Positions 53,219 through 64,000 of a stretch of DNA of 64,000 bases are shown piece by piece. The stretch is from positions 20,892,001-20,956,000 of the forward strand of contig CM028912.1 of the NCBI GenBank assembly GCA_016801845.1, given 5' to 3'. A program made the translations under genes and the position numbers. The notes under the pieces are model-generated. The model did not search any database. It saw only the letters and a program-made list of their open reading frames with translations, and had not been told where the DNA came from. The stretch comes from Polydactylus sextarius (Eukaryota; Chordata; Actinopteri; Polynemidae). Position 1 is the first letter of the stretch, and every line of letters begins with the position of its first letter.

Positions 53219-54696
53219 ATGTTCTTTGAGTAATTTTATACTGTTGAGAATAGAACCTGACTCTGGTAGTAACTTCTAAACGCCACCAGATGGCAGTGCT
53301 GATTTAAATTTTATATCCATGCCAGGTCTGCTAAATCTAGATTTTATTTATTTATTTATTTTTCATTTTTTATTTTTGACTGAAAACCAGACAGCCTAAA
53401 AGCCTGCAGAAACAGTCTGTCGTTATCAGCTGTTATTTTGCGCTGCACTTAATTTTTGTTTGCGTTAATAGCTTTGCCTTTAACTTTGTAAGACCTTTTG
53501 TTGTTCACCTTGTGACTGTGCACATCTGGTTTGAAGGACTGGCCAAACAATAAGGAAGGGCAGTATAATAACATAATTGTGTCTAAAGTGAATGATGATT
53601 CAGGGTGATTCAGTTGTCAGTCACTTGAAGTAGTTTTGTAAATATCATTCAAACTTTGACAAGGCTGCCAATTTCATATTTCAAAAAAATGAAACGACTC
53701 TAATTAAATTACTTTTTCTAATGACCCTACAGTCTGTGCTTGCAGAAGAAGAAAACAAGTGGAAATGTTGTCGATGTCTTGACTCCTGTTCGACCCGATA
53801 GCGAAATGACAAACACATTTCACTTCACGTCATTTACTCATAAACATTGTTTAAAGTGACTGTGAGCAGCTGTGCCTTTGTCCACAGGGAACAGGCTACA
53901 TCCTGTTGTGTGTTGACTTGATATTCCACTATGTGCTTGTTTTTCACTCCATTTCTAATGCCCAATTTCTCCAGTAAAATTTGAAATGTGGTGGCAATAA
54001 TCAAATGTATAACAATCAAAATCCAAGTAACCTTCTTCATTTTTTAGGATTCTGTGTATTGTTCATATTGCTCTGTCACATTGTCATGGCTTCCTGGAAC
54101 AACAGACCCTTTCTATTGGTTGATGACATTACAAATGGCTGCATTCCAATTAGATGAGTTGGTTCACAGGGAACTGGTGTCATACATGTAGTTCACAAAC
54201 ATCTGCTGTGAGAAAAAGGTTCATATCTTCCTTTTCAAAATGATGCCTTGAGTAATGATATTATTAATATCTGTTGTGTGAGGTGAGAACAGCACCGAAA
54301 AGGACAAGGACCACATGTGAAACTGTCTTCACTATAAATATGATTTGCAATACAATCAAAGCAAACAACTATTTCAGACAAAAAGTTAAGGTATAGGTTT
54401 AGTATAGGTCAGAATGTGAAGTGTAAAATGATGCAAGTGGCTAGAAGACTAGAAAAGCGCTTCATTTATCTCTTTCTCAGACTTTACTGACAAAGTGAAC
54501 AGATGCCCTGTATGTTGGAAATCTTCAGTGGGATTATGATATGCACGATTAACAGCAAACTAATTGTGTTTACTCCTCTTCCCTACAGCTACGCCACAGA
54601 CACTGATTCATAATAATAATCCCCAGCTGGAGAGCAAACAACATCTGGGTGTGAAGAGCCAGGAGAGAGGGTGAAGTCTCAGAGGGTGGGCGGCAG

Positions 54697-57600
54697 ATGG
54701 TGACACTGCAGCAGCACTTCTCCAGGTAACACCTTCAACACACTGAGTTGAAAAAACTGAAGATACAGTAACAGTACAAACTTCACTGCAGCACAAATAT
54801 GTGAGAATTTTAAGGGCGACATACATACATTTCTTGGAGAGTAGCCTACTGATGCATATGTGGGGAAAAAAGTAGTAAGAAGCCGTTCAAGGCCACAGAG
54901 GGAGCTGCTGGAAATCTGATAAATTCAGCTGGGACTGAAGACAAATTTTAAAATGTAAAAGAAAAATAAAAAGTCTGTGGGTTTGGAGTGAGAAAAAAAT
55001 AAAGTTACTTCAGCTCTGTATCCTGCTCCATATCTCTGCTTGAGGCACAAAATCTGGACCTCTGACTGTTGCAGGTTGAGATGCATAATGGGTAAGGTCA
55101 CAAGGTAGTGACCAGGACAAAGAATCCATGGAGTAAAAAAGATAATAAGTGGCTCTGCTGCACTGATGGCTGTTTGTGTGTCTATAATGTTATTAAAATG
55201 CAGTACTAAAGGAAAGTAAAATTAGCATTTAAATGACAGACATTAATATGGATACAGCACATTTCTGGCCTTTCTAGCCATATGTGACTACGTGCAGTTA
55301 TTAGTGCATTATTTCAAACTACATACATTTTTGGGGCATTTTATCATCAACAGAACAAGTAGAAAAACACATTGACATTTATAATATGAGCAGTTAAATT
55401 AATTATTATAAATGCAATGCATTCTTTCTATTCATTCCTTAACAATCCCTTTAGCTACTAAATGCTAAACTGCTGTCCAACTGCTGTGTACAGCGTTAGC
55501 ATTTACTTAAAGTTATGTGTAAGGCCTCATTTAAGAGGCCAGACACATAACAACAGTATAAATGTAAGTCGTTCTTATGCAAGTAATTGTAATAGTTAAT
55601 AGTTTTTTTTTTCTGTTTTTGGTCAAATCTTTGGCAAAATTTGGCACTGTGTAGATAGTGACTAGTTGCTAACACCGTCTGCTGTTTGCAACATTAGCAT
55701 TTAGAGTTGTATATCTGGCTATTTAATAATAGTTGCATATTCCCTCTTCAGCTGTTTTTGGTCTCTACTCCCTGAGATAAATATCAGGCTCAAAAGTTGC
55801 TAAATGCTTCCCAGTTTTAACCAGTGGCTTGTTACCAATGCTGTCTATCTGCTGTTAGCTGTGTAGCTAGCTGACCATGGTGGGTGTGTCAGATCTGTTT
55901 GGTTCAAACATCTGCTATTTAAAAATTATGCAGTAGGCCTAGTTCATATTTACGGTAAGCTTATTGATCTGCAGTTAAAAAATATTTTTTTGACTACTCA
56001 GTGGTCTACGATTAGTTTTTCGTGTAACGCCATATGTTCACAAGATGTCTTTATTAGTTATGGAGCGATGTAGAATCTTATGCCAATGTCAGTACTGGAA
56101 GATGTCCAGTGATCCTCACAGAGACTGACACAAATTAATCTCAGCAGTTCATTGTTTATTCATGAAAATGTGAATCTGTTGCCCTCAATACACTCAAACC
56201 TTCAACTGTGCAATTCCTGTAACTCAATATTAGTTTTTTTTGTGTGGTAGAAAGTTTTAGAAAGCTTGTATCTAATAAATTAAAAGTTTGTGGCCACATT
56301 AATCACATGAGCATAATGTATAGCATCTATCCATCAGACCAAATGTGATGAGCTGTTGAGCTTCTCTGGTGACTATCAGTGATTTGAGTTGAGTGTTTTT
56401 GAAACAAAAAAGAAAACGACTTAGTTTTACTGGACTCTAAAACTTGATATGAAGTGTTGACTCTGTGGTGAAAGACAACTACTGTGTCCCGAATTATCAA
56501 TCTCCCCTCCCGGCGTTTAATAAAGTGAAATAATAACCAAGCGTTTCGTCAGCCAACTGTTCGACTGCAGTCGGTCACTTGTGATCCAAGTTTGATCCCA
56601 TCTGCATAAAGTCAGTGAAGTGTGAGATTAGGCCTCAATGATTTGTGACTGTAGGTTAATTCACCTCTGCCACTGAGGAGATAGTTGAACTGCTGCTCAG
56701 TATTTAGGGAAATTACATATCATGGTTTTCTTTCCCTTGTTAGCGCAGGGTAATGTGTCAGTCAGCTGTAGAGAACCTATGGTATTACTCTTTAAAAATG
56801 TGACTACATTCAAATACATTTAAAACAGTGGTTCAGATTTCAACCAAATTGCACATGTTCTCATTTTATATTATTGTTCAGTATTTGTAAGTCTCTTTAA
56901 TCAAGTTATAGTGTCTCATAAAGCTGCTTTTGAAATACTAATTTGCTGCTGATATGCCTTTAAACACTGCCCTCCAAGGGCCTTTAATTGGTGCGTGTGA
57001 AGCACCAGGATCTTTTCTGTTTCATATTTTAGTGACAGAAAAAACTTGAAGATGACTTCTAAGTTTTTAGATTCTGGCTATTTTACACATGAAAAGATCT
57101 GTGTAGTTTGTGTAGACACCACACCGGATAATTGCTGCTTTTTAAACTCACAACAATCTTCTTAGTAATTTTCTGTTGTACCATTTGAGATGCTGATCTT
57201 TTTTTTTTTTTTTTTTTTTTTTAAATTGTACATCAAATTAGTTTTTATAAGTGTAAAAACAATGTTCTTTCATTCAGTCTATTTTTGTTTTTCACACAGA
57301 ATAACGGTTGAATCATGATGAGAAAAAAATATATAATTTGGTTTTTAACAAGTTCATTTTAGTACCTTAAGAAATCACTTCCCACAAAGTACATTTTAAT
57401 ATAGACAGATTGTATCACTGATTACTAAATTATGATTCTTTAACACATGTCCCCAGATAAATTAAATTTATATTAAAGAATAAACCTTGCATGAAACCTC
57501 AGGATTAATATGTAAATCCACTGTCTGCAAGATAAACGTGGAGGAAGCTGTAGTTCCAGTGACTCTGAAAAGAATAAGGTAGTTGCAGAAAACAAAGCTG

Positions 57601-60600
57601 CAGTGTCCACATGGTGCTAGAGCGTACAGGGCTGCAAAAAAAATAAATAAAATTGAACATTTATTATTCACATACCCTGTGAGTGCAGAAAAGCATCGAG
57701 ATACTTCCTAAGAGAACTTGCTTGGTAGCTGTCCAGTTTTCAGCGAGGTGGTGAAAGATGTCACGCCACTGCCCAAGGGAGAAAAACTAGGCCATTCTTT
57801 CATTCCTTCATTCAGACATTGTTGTGTGCAATGAACTGAAGGTTTTGCTTCGAAAAATGATTCCTGTGGCAAAATGTCAGCGAGCAGCAGCAGAAACCCC
57901 CGCTGGTAAGAAGGAAGAGGCCATGTCCATTTAAGACAAATATCTATAAATGGTCACTGGAGCAAATACATGACACATGTAAACTCATGCATGGCTACAC
58001 ATGTGTGTTGTTACTGCACAGTATACTGTACTGTACTATGGACGTGCCTCCTGTATATAAACAATAAAACAGAACCAAACACTATATGACAGGAGTATAT
58101 GACATATGTGGTGGTCTTCAAACCACAACTGACAGCTGGCTGACTTTCCTCCAAATCCTCTGCGTTTTGGTTCTGTCTATAAAGTAGAGAAGTTGTATCG
58201 TACAACTCTGAGTGTCCACAAGCAGCTGTGATAAGCTCCTCCTCCATTTCTTATTTCCACTGATGTCAGCAGAAGCTCTACACTGATACAGCGACACTCA
58301 ACTTTCTTGTTGGAGTTGAAAAGATTTTCAAGTTGCTCATTGCCCCGCTGTAAATTCATGGTTATTCACATCCTTGCCGTGACTTTGTACAGAAGAGTGC
58401 CATGTGAACACACCACTACTCACACATTTGTGACCTTAAAGTCAAATTCAAGCAGTGAGCTTAGCTGCCGTGCTCTGTCAACCTGGATTTGATAAATAAT
58501 TTAAAGCCACTACACAAAAAAAAAAACACTTTTACAAAGTTAAAGCTGCTTTACGTAGACTGTAGGTTTTACTTGCATCTCAGCTTTGGAATAATACATT
58601 ATATAATCTTAATATGGAAATATTTCTATTGTATCTGCCATTTAAACATCACATCTCAAGATATCCTAATGAAGAATGTCGTTGTATCTAATAGGAAACA
58701 TTATAACTTTATACTGAAAATTGCAACTTCTTAGCATGTTGACAGAAGACTGACAACTTAAAACCATAATTCAGAAAATGTGACCATCACCACAATTCAA
58801 CATTTTGCCAAGTCCTATTCCCTGCTATGAGAGTGTGAGAGTGAAGTATGAGGTAAACACTCAGTGTTCATTGAGCAGCAATTCAGAAATGAGGTTTAAC
58901 ACAGAGAGACAATCAGACTGCAGACTTCTTTACTGCCAGACTGCAGTCATGAGACTGGGATGGCATGGAGAGTACGAGGCCTTGTTAGGGCAGTAAGACA
59001 GGGTGGGAGCTTGTTTTTCTGAGAGCACTCGGCTGCGCATTAATTCCCTCATGGTCCACAGAAAGACCAGGAGACCCAGTTTCCTCTCAGTGCCCAATCA
59101 TAAACACAGAACGATGACTAACGCTGCACTGAAGAGACTGAGGAGCTGCGTGTTTAGCCTCATTTCAAATGAGCAGCATCTGTAGGAAAACAGCATGGGG
59201 TGAGTGATGTATGACTGGAGACAGACATGGAAGCAGTGAATGAGATTTTACTGAGAGAAGTTGAAGGACCACTTCTAGTCAGGTGAAAAACGACCCACGT
59301 TGCATTGCAGCATTTGCTCTTGTGATGATGAAGCTCAGCCGTTATGAAACATGACTGAAAAATACAGAGAGAGACTTGAATATCATCTTTGGTTATACAT
59401 TTATTTATACTGGACCCACGGGAAGATGAATGAACTTTACTGATGGAGTGTTGTGGCTTTGACCTTTACGTTGCAGCTTTAGTGTTGGTTGGGGGTGAAA
59501 GAAGGTGACGTTAAACATTTAATTCAGTACAGTTCAATGGTTTCAGTGAAGGACAAACACAGCTTAAATTTGAGCTGAAGTTATTGATACTGCAGTTGAT
59601 AGTACAGATATTGTGAGATATTGACAGATATTTCTGCTTTCTGATATATTTGTGTAAACAGCCTGTAGCTGTGTATTTCTGATGGCATTCAAGAAGCTAA
59701 TGCTACTGACTCACAGCCTCTTTACAACATTAGATATTCTGGAGCACCCACTGTTGTCTTCAGTTCATCCTGTTTTACCTATAAAAAGTAGACGATCGAG
59801 CTAATGCTAGCTGTCTCTGTCATAAGTCCAGACTGTTAATGATTGTAATTCCAAGACTGACGTCTCTATTTTCATCCACTGTAAAAAAAAAAAGTCAAAA
59901 TATCCTGCCATCTTTTGTATGTGAGTCTGTCTGATAATAGATCTGCAGTATCAAAGTACTTTTGATACTACAGCCTTAATACACTGAATTACATTGATTA
60001 TTAGTTTGACTGATCCTCCATCTCTTTGCATAGAGGGTTTGGCATTTGTAACCTGTACTGTAGCCAGCCACCAGAGGGCGATCCACATGCTTTTGCTTTT
60101 TCCCATGTGACTCCAAGGGTTTTTAAAAAATGAAATTTAATCTAAATTTAAATTATGACTTGAGAATAAGTTTGTGTCATTTTCTGTCTCTAAATTGTGT
60201 GTGATTGGACAAAATCAGTGGAGCAAACATTAACATTTCATCACACATCAAAATGTAAACACTGCTTTAGACCAGCTTGGCTTTTTCTGGCCTTTTATTT
60301 GTGTTCATTATTCCACCTTCACAACCACCACCACTGCTCCACCCACTGAGTTTGTCTCAGGTCAGTGGCAATGACTTGAGGCAGGAATACCAGCGATGTG
60401 CTCACAGTCAGCAGCCAGCACTAATGGCTGTGCCACATGCATCAAACAGGGAAAAAGATGCAGAAACTGTGGAAGTGACAGGCCAAAATGTCACTGCATA
60501 GTGGTCAGTGTCCATCAAGCATCGAAAAACAATTCCAAAAATAATTAGAAAATCACCAAGCAAGACCACACTGACACATGGAAAGCAATGCAGTTTTATT

Positions 60601-62273
60601 GTGGCTGTCCTAGAACCTTATGTGAACCTACAGATCTGAGCAATACAACAAAAATGAACTTGAAATACTTTTTATATTAACAATGAGTTAAATAATTACA
60701 GTATGTATAATGTGAAAGGAGAGTTTGCCTAACCTCTAGAGTATTTTAGCATCTTTTAGCTGATTGTATTTGTCCTGTGCTTGTATCTGCACTGTCTCAA
60801 TGAATGTTCACCTCACGTTGTTCTCACTTTAAAGAGTTTCACAGTATGTCTTTAACAGCCAATGGGAGTCCTCCTTTGTGAAATCCAGCTGTGTTACCAT
60901 GACATCAACTAACAGTTTGAATCCATTAACAGATCCATATGTTCAGAACCTCCCTGTTAGTCCTATTGATTTTTTGACTTTTCTCCAAGTCTTTTTGTTC
61001 TGTCTTCATGAAGTACAGATGTTGTAATGTATGACTCCAGGTGTTCAGACAGCCATGATAAACTCATCCTCCATTTCTGATTCCCATTGATGTCAGAAGA
61101 AGCTTGATGGGCTTTTGTGACACAGCATCAAGTTTTCTCATGTTTCTCTGTATCTGTATGAACCAGGAGCTGTTTGCTGTATTAACAAGATCATACAAAT
61201 GTTCCTGCTTAACTTTATTTTTCTTTGTGTCAAGAGTAACACATAGATAAACAGTAATAAATGCCATGTAATTCACATTCATTCAGTGGATTTGATGCAT
61301 GTTAACAGTTCTGAAATCTTGTCAATTCACTCAGATCTTAAATGCAGCTGTTCCACTGCTGGTGTTGTATGTTAGTGCAGTCACTTTGCGAACAATGACA
61401 TAATGATCTGTCAAATGGAAACATCCTTAAACACGAGAAACTTCTTCAACAGGTTAATCTCTCAGCTCTATATCTCAGCATCCAATTAGCAGACTTCACA
61501 ACTGAATCCACTGGGCTGGAAAAGAATTACATTGTAATGCAGATGTTATTGTTCAGTCATAGTAATGTTTTATTACATAAATTCAATGTCTGGTGACAAA
61601 CAACAGTGAAGTGAACTACAGAAAGCAGGCCATCACATTAGTATTCACCAGTTGAACAGTTAATACAGCCTTTAGGAAGAAGTTGTCCCTGAGGCAGCTG
61701 GACGTTCTCTTCATGTCCCTGAACCTGCCTGTAGTGGTTCACTGTAGTTCATATCCACTACTTCTCAGGAAAACAGTTGTTCTCTTTGGGAATGTGTCCA
61801 GTACAGGAATTTCTAGTTTAATTGAATATGAGACTATAGAGCGCTGTGTCTCAATGTGCTGCCATCTTGTAAGAACACGGTAAACATTTTTACCTGTTTA
61901 ACACAACTATTTATTTGTTAGCATAGCCACAAACCGTACATCTGGCTTATCTAAATGAAACTTTACAGTTACAGTTGATGTTAGTGCCTTTAAATGGCTT
62001 CAAATTTGTTATTTTTCCTGTTTATCAGTCAATGTAATATGTGTGAACATGATATATGTGACAATATATGTCACTTATATGTGAACTTTACTGATACTTT
62101 TCCACAAACTTGTAGTCACTCACCTCCCATTGTGGGATTGAACACTGTTGAACAGTCTTCCCTTTTTACTTCTTGAATGCAGCATGGAGGAGACAGTGCG
62201 AACACTACTACAGAACCAGGACTCACTGGACGGCCCCAAGGTGGACCCGCTGGACCTTATGAAAGCATACAAG
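54697..62273 (+). CDS. nckap5: NCKAP5-family protein, N-terminal two coding exons, 3' part outside window
   Basis: NCKAP5 is a large coiled-coil, probably microtubule-associated protein named for Nck binding. Exon 54589-54725 has an acceptor (CCTACAG), an in-frame stop at 54652-54654, then ATG at 54697, and ends TCCAG|GTAACA. Exon 62183-62273 joins in phase and ends AAG|GTATGA. The join reads MVTLQQHFSSMEETVRTLLQ followed by NQDSLDGPKVDPLDLMKAYK. Human NCKAP5 has LQQQFSRMEETVRNLLQSQ at the corresponding place, preceded by RIQM; here RQM precedes TLQQ. In human this lies after a longer N-terminal coiled coil, so the start seen here gives a shorter form. The paralogue NCKAP5L lacks MEETVR as I recall it. 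Only 39 residues are available, hence moderate confidence. Confidence 0.6.
58080..58330 (-). mobile_element. Relic of a MADF-domain gene, Harbinger-type, copy 1
   Basis: The minus strand from 58247 encodes MEEELITAACGHSELYDTTS and then LLYRQNQNAEDLEE. The pattern L-I-x(4)-H-x-L-Y-D-x(6)-Y-R is that of MADF DNA-binding domains, which in fish are encoded beside the transposase of PIF/Harbinger elements. The frame ends early and the transposase is absent. A second, more decayed copy lies 2.8 kb downstream in the same orientation. Confidence 0.55.
60960..61150 (-). mobile_element. Relic of a MADF-domain gene, Harbinger-type, copy 2
   Basis: The minus strand from about 61074 reads MEDEFIMAV, then a stop. 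A shifted frame continues EHLESYITTSVLHEDR, parallel to copy 1 (GHSELYDTTSLLYRQ). Upstream on the minus strand both copies share the frame LLLTS(V/M)xIRNGG, so they derive from one repeat family. A frameshift and a stop make it non-coding. Confidence 0.55.
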
Positions 62274-64000
62274 GTATGAGAAAGACCTTGAGTCACAACA
62301 AGATAATATTTTAGTTCTTTGGTGTCATTGTTGTTTTAAAACATTGCTGTGATGCTCATTTGTCATCATCTTAACATTTTGATTTTTTATGAAGTCGTTT
62401 ATACATTTTGAAATTTCTGTTTAGCTATTACTACATAATGCTGAATAATATAGCTATATTGTAATAAAATATGTGATTGCAATTGTAATTGCATATTTTG
62501 CATTACGTTATAGTGTGACTTTGCCCTCAAATGTAATTTCTCTAATTTACTAGTTCACCATGTGGCAACATGTTTCGAGTCCCCAGAAGTAAAGCAGTCC
62601 ACACCATGACGCTGTATGAGTTATATATGGACATACTGGCACACATGTTTCAGATCTTCAGTTTTTGTAGTTGGCTGTGCAAAACATAATACCTCAGACA
62701 AGCATAATTCATAAAATAGATTAGTCAAGGGTCTCATGTAACTAAGTTTTATCAGTCTGTCTGTTTTTACGAATCAACAGTTTTTAGTATTTGGTTTCTG
62801 TTATATCACACCAATCATTAATTCAAAGTGCGAAATAATACTAAATTACAATAATCTCAGGCAAACAAGATGTTTCATGATTCATAAAAGGTAGATATTA
62901 GATAAACAATGTCACGACATGGAAACATGGATGAATTTGGAAAAAGACAAGGACAGAAATGAATTATGTTCCACAATATAAACACACGAGTGATCTAAAG
63001 TGTCAAGTAGAGCGTTGGAGAACCTTGATGAGAAAATCTCTATACTGCACTGAGCTTTCTGCATTTAAGCAAGTTGAATAGTTACTTAATTCAAGATGGT
63101 AATGTTGCAATACAGTGAGTTTATTTCTGTTTACTCCAAACATATTTTTGCAGTGTAATTGAATTTCATGTTTTTGTTTGTGCCAGTTTTATACTTTAGA
63201 CTTCCAGTGAATTTGGGATGAAACCAGATTTATTTAGAACTAAATCGATTCTCTGGAATCAGCACTGAAATATTAATCATCACAATTCACTGCCACTTTG
63301 ATGGTTGTTAGAGGTTGTGATGGCGACTGTCGGTGCAGAAGTTGCAGTTCAGATTAACTGACGTCTGTGGAGAAAGCAGCAGTCAAAATATACACATGGA
63401 TAAATAATAACATTCAATTACACATGGATAGCTGTGAAATTCAAGGCTGCAACTTCGCAAATAAAGACACGTAAATCACAACTGATTCTCATGCACTATG
63501 CTCACTACTGTCTTCCACCGCTGTTGTCAGGGCATGAAAAAAAATCAGCTTTAGAAACTTTTCACAAGAATTATATCTCTCGCACCAGAGTATCCCACTG
63601 GAGTCCTTCTGAGTGTTTGTCTCCCCTTGGCTCGTTAAATATTCCCTTCTCCTCAGCAGCCACTTGTTAACTTTGTCTCTTTGCCATTTCACACAGTGCT
63701 AAGAGACTGTCCTCTGCAGAAAAATAACAATAAGCATCTCTTTTTTTTTTTTTTTTTGCTTGCCCAAAATTTACTAGAGCTTAGTTATAACAGGCAGATT
63801 TCCTATACAACATTCTGGATTGGTCCAGAAGCAAGCAACAGACCAATCTGAAGAGATCAATATGACATTTCCTGTAGTTATCACAGGTTCCTCCTTACTG
63901 CTGCTGTCACATTTCACAATTAGCACTTCTCGCAGTGGATTACACTCTGTAAGTCACTGTAAATATTTTTTTTATGAGGTGGAATAACCTGTGGTAGTTT
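62274..64000 (+). other. Start of the next nckap5-like intron
   Basis: No further exon of the family is visible to the window end. The sequence is AT-rich, with a poly-T run at about 63740-63758. Short open frames near 63434-63692 on both strands lack supporting features. Confidence 0.6.

Larger units (their letters stand above)
44697..54588 (+). other. Putative nckap5 intron 1 with transposon remains
   Basis: No coding exon was recognised. The interval contains two adjacent Tc1-like relics, a SINE-like fragment, dispersed fish repeats near 49.3-49.8 kb, microsatellites, another Tc1 relic and an AATGTAATA-rich patch. Exons for the longer NCKAP5 N-terminal coiled coil were looked for and not seen. 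Confidence 0.5.
54726..62182 (+). other. Intron 2 of the nckap5-like gene
   Basis: This 7.46-kb intron is AT-rich with little structure. It contains a poly-T run at about 57200-57222 and two related minus-strand relics at 58.0-58.3 and 60.96-61.15 kb. The coding segment of the short open frame 60277-60501 shows no family resemblance. Confidence 0.6.

Noticed and set aside
61650..61760. Text resembling a dispersed repeat (AGGAAGAAGTTGTCCCTGAG)
   Set aside because: It looks like part of a common fish repeat, but the match is too short and uncertain to annotate.

Overview
The window is vertebrate nuclear DNA, most likely from a ray-finned (teleost) fish. Genes are split into many short exons with GT...AG introns, microsatellites (CA, GT, AT) are dense, and the mobile-element debris (several old Tc1/mariner lineages, a hAT-type MITE, Harbinger-like MADF relics, a tRNA-derived SINE fragment) is typical of fish. 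There is no bacterial or viral gene organisation. All gene calls come from joining exons by reading frame and splice site and comparing the products with remembered vertebrate protein families. No search was run.

Layout. (1) 1-17059, + strand: all but the 5' end of a HECW2-type HECT E3 ubiquitin ligase. Twenty-eight coding exons join without a frame break and run from the end of the HECW N-terminal domain through C2, an acidic linker, WW1, a helical box, WW2 and the HECT domain to the stop. A probable 3' UTR of about 3 kb follows. (2) 21181-28204, + strand: a complete seven-exon STK17B (DRAK2)-type kinase of 354 residues, with an NRF1-like palindrome about 450 bp upstream and a 673-bp hAT-like MITE in intron 1. 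(3) 28.2-33.0 kb: intergenic, repeat-rich. (4) 35844-33033, - strand: a complete three-exon C2orf69 homologue of 335 residues. (5) 37603-40464, + strand: a complete five-exon FTCDNL1 homologue of 330 residues, head to head with C2orf69 and probably containing a GC-AG intron. (6) 40.5-44 kb: intergenic, with a Tc1 relic. (7) 44.1 kb to the window end, + strand: the 5' part of a NCKAP5-family gene, with a GC-rich probable first exon, a second exon holding the likely start codon, and a third exon coding the MEETVR motif. The rest lies beyond the window. Its introns hold most of the transposon remains.

The neighbourhood HECW2 - STK17B - C2orf69 - FTCDNL1 corresponds to genes I recall on human chromosome 2q32-q33. 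This separates HECW2/STK17B from their paralogues HECW1/STK17A, which also lie close together. NCKAP5 next to FTCDNL1 is not the human order (SATB2 is the neighbour there) and suggests a lineage-specific rearrangement.

I found no new gene system. The most useful observations are UG/GT repeats sitting at hecw2 splice sites, including one that has absorbed the donor of the WW2 exon and one frame-neutral exon flanked by such repeats on both sides; a probable GC-AG intron in ftcdnl1; an intact-ended hAT MITE with a perfect 8-bp target duplication; a probable short-isoform start of nckap5; and several precise hairpins not explained by genes.
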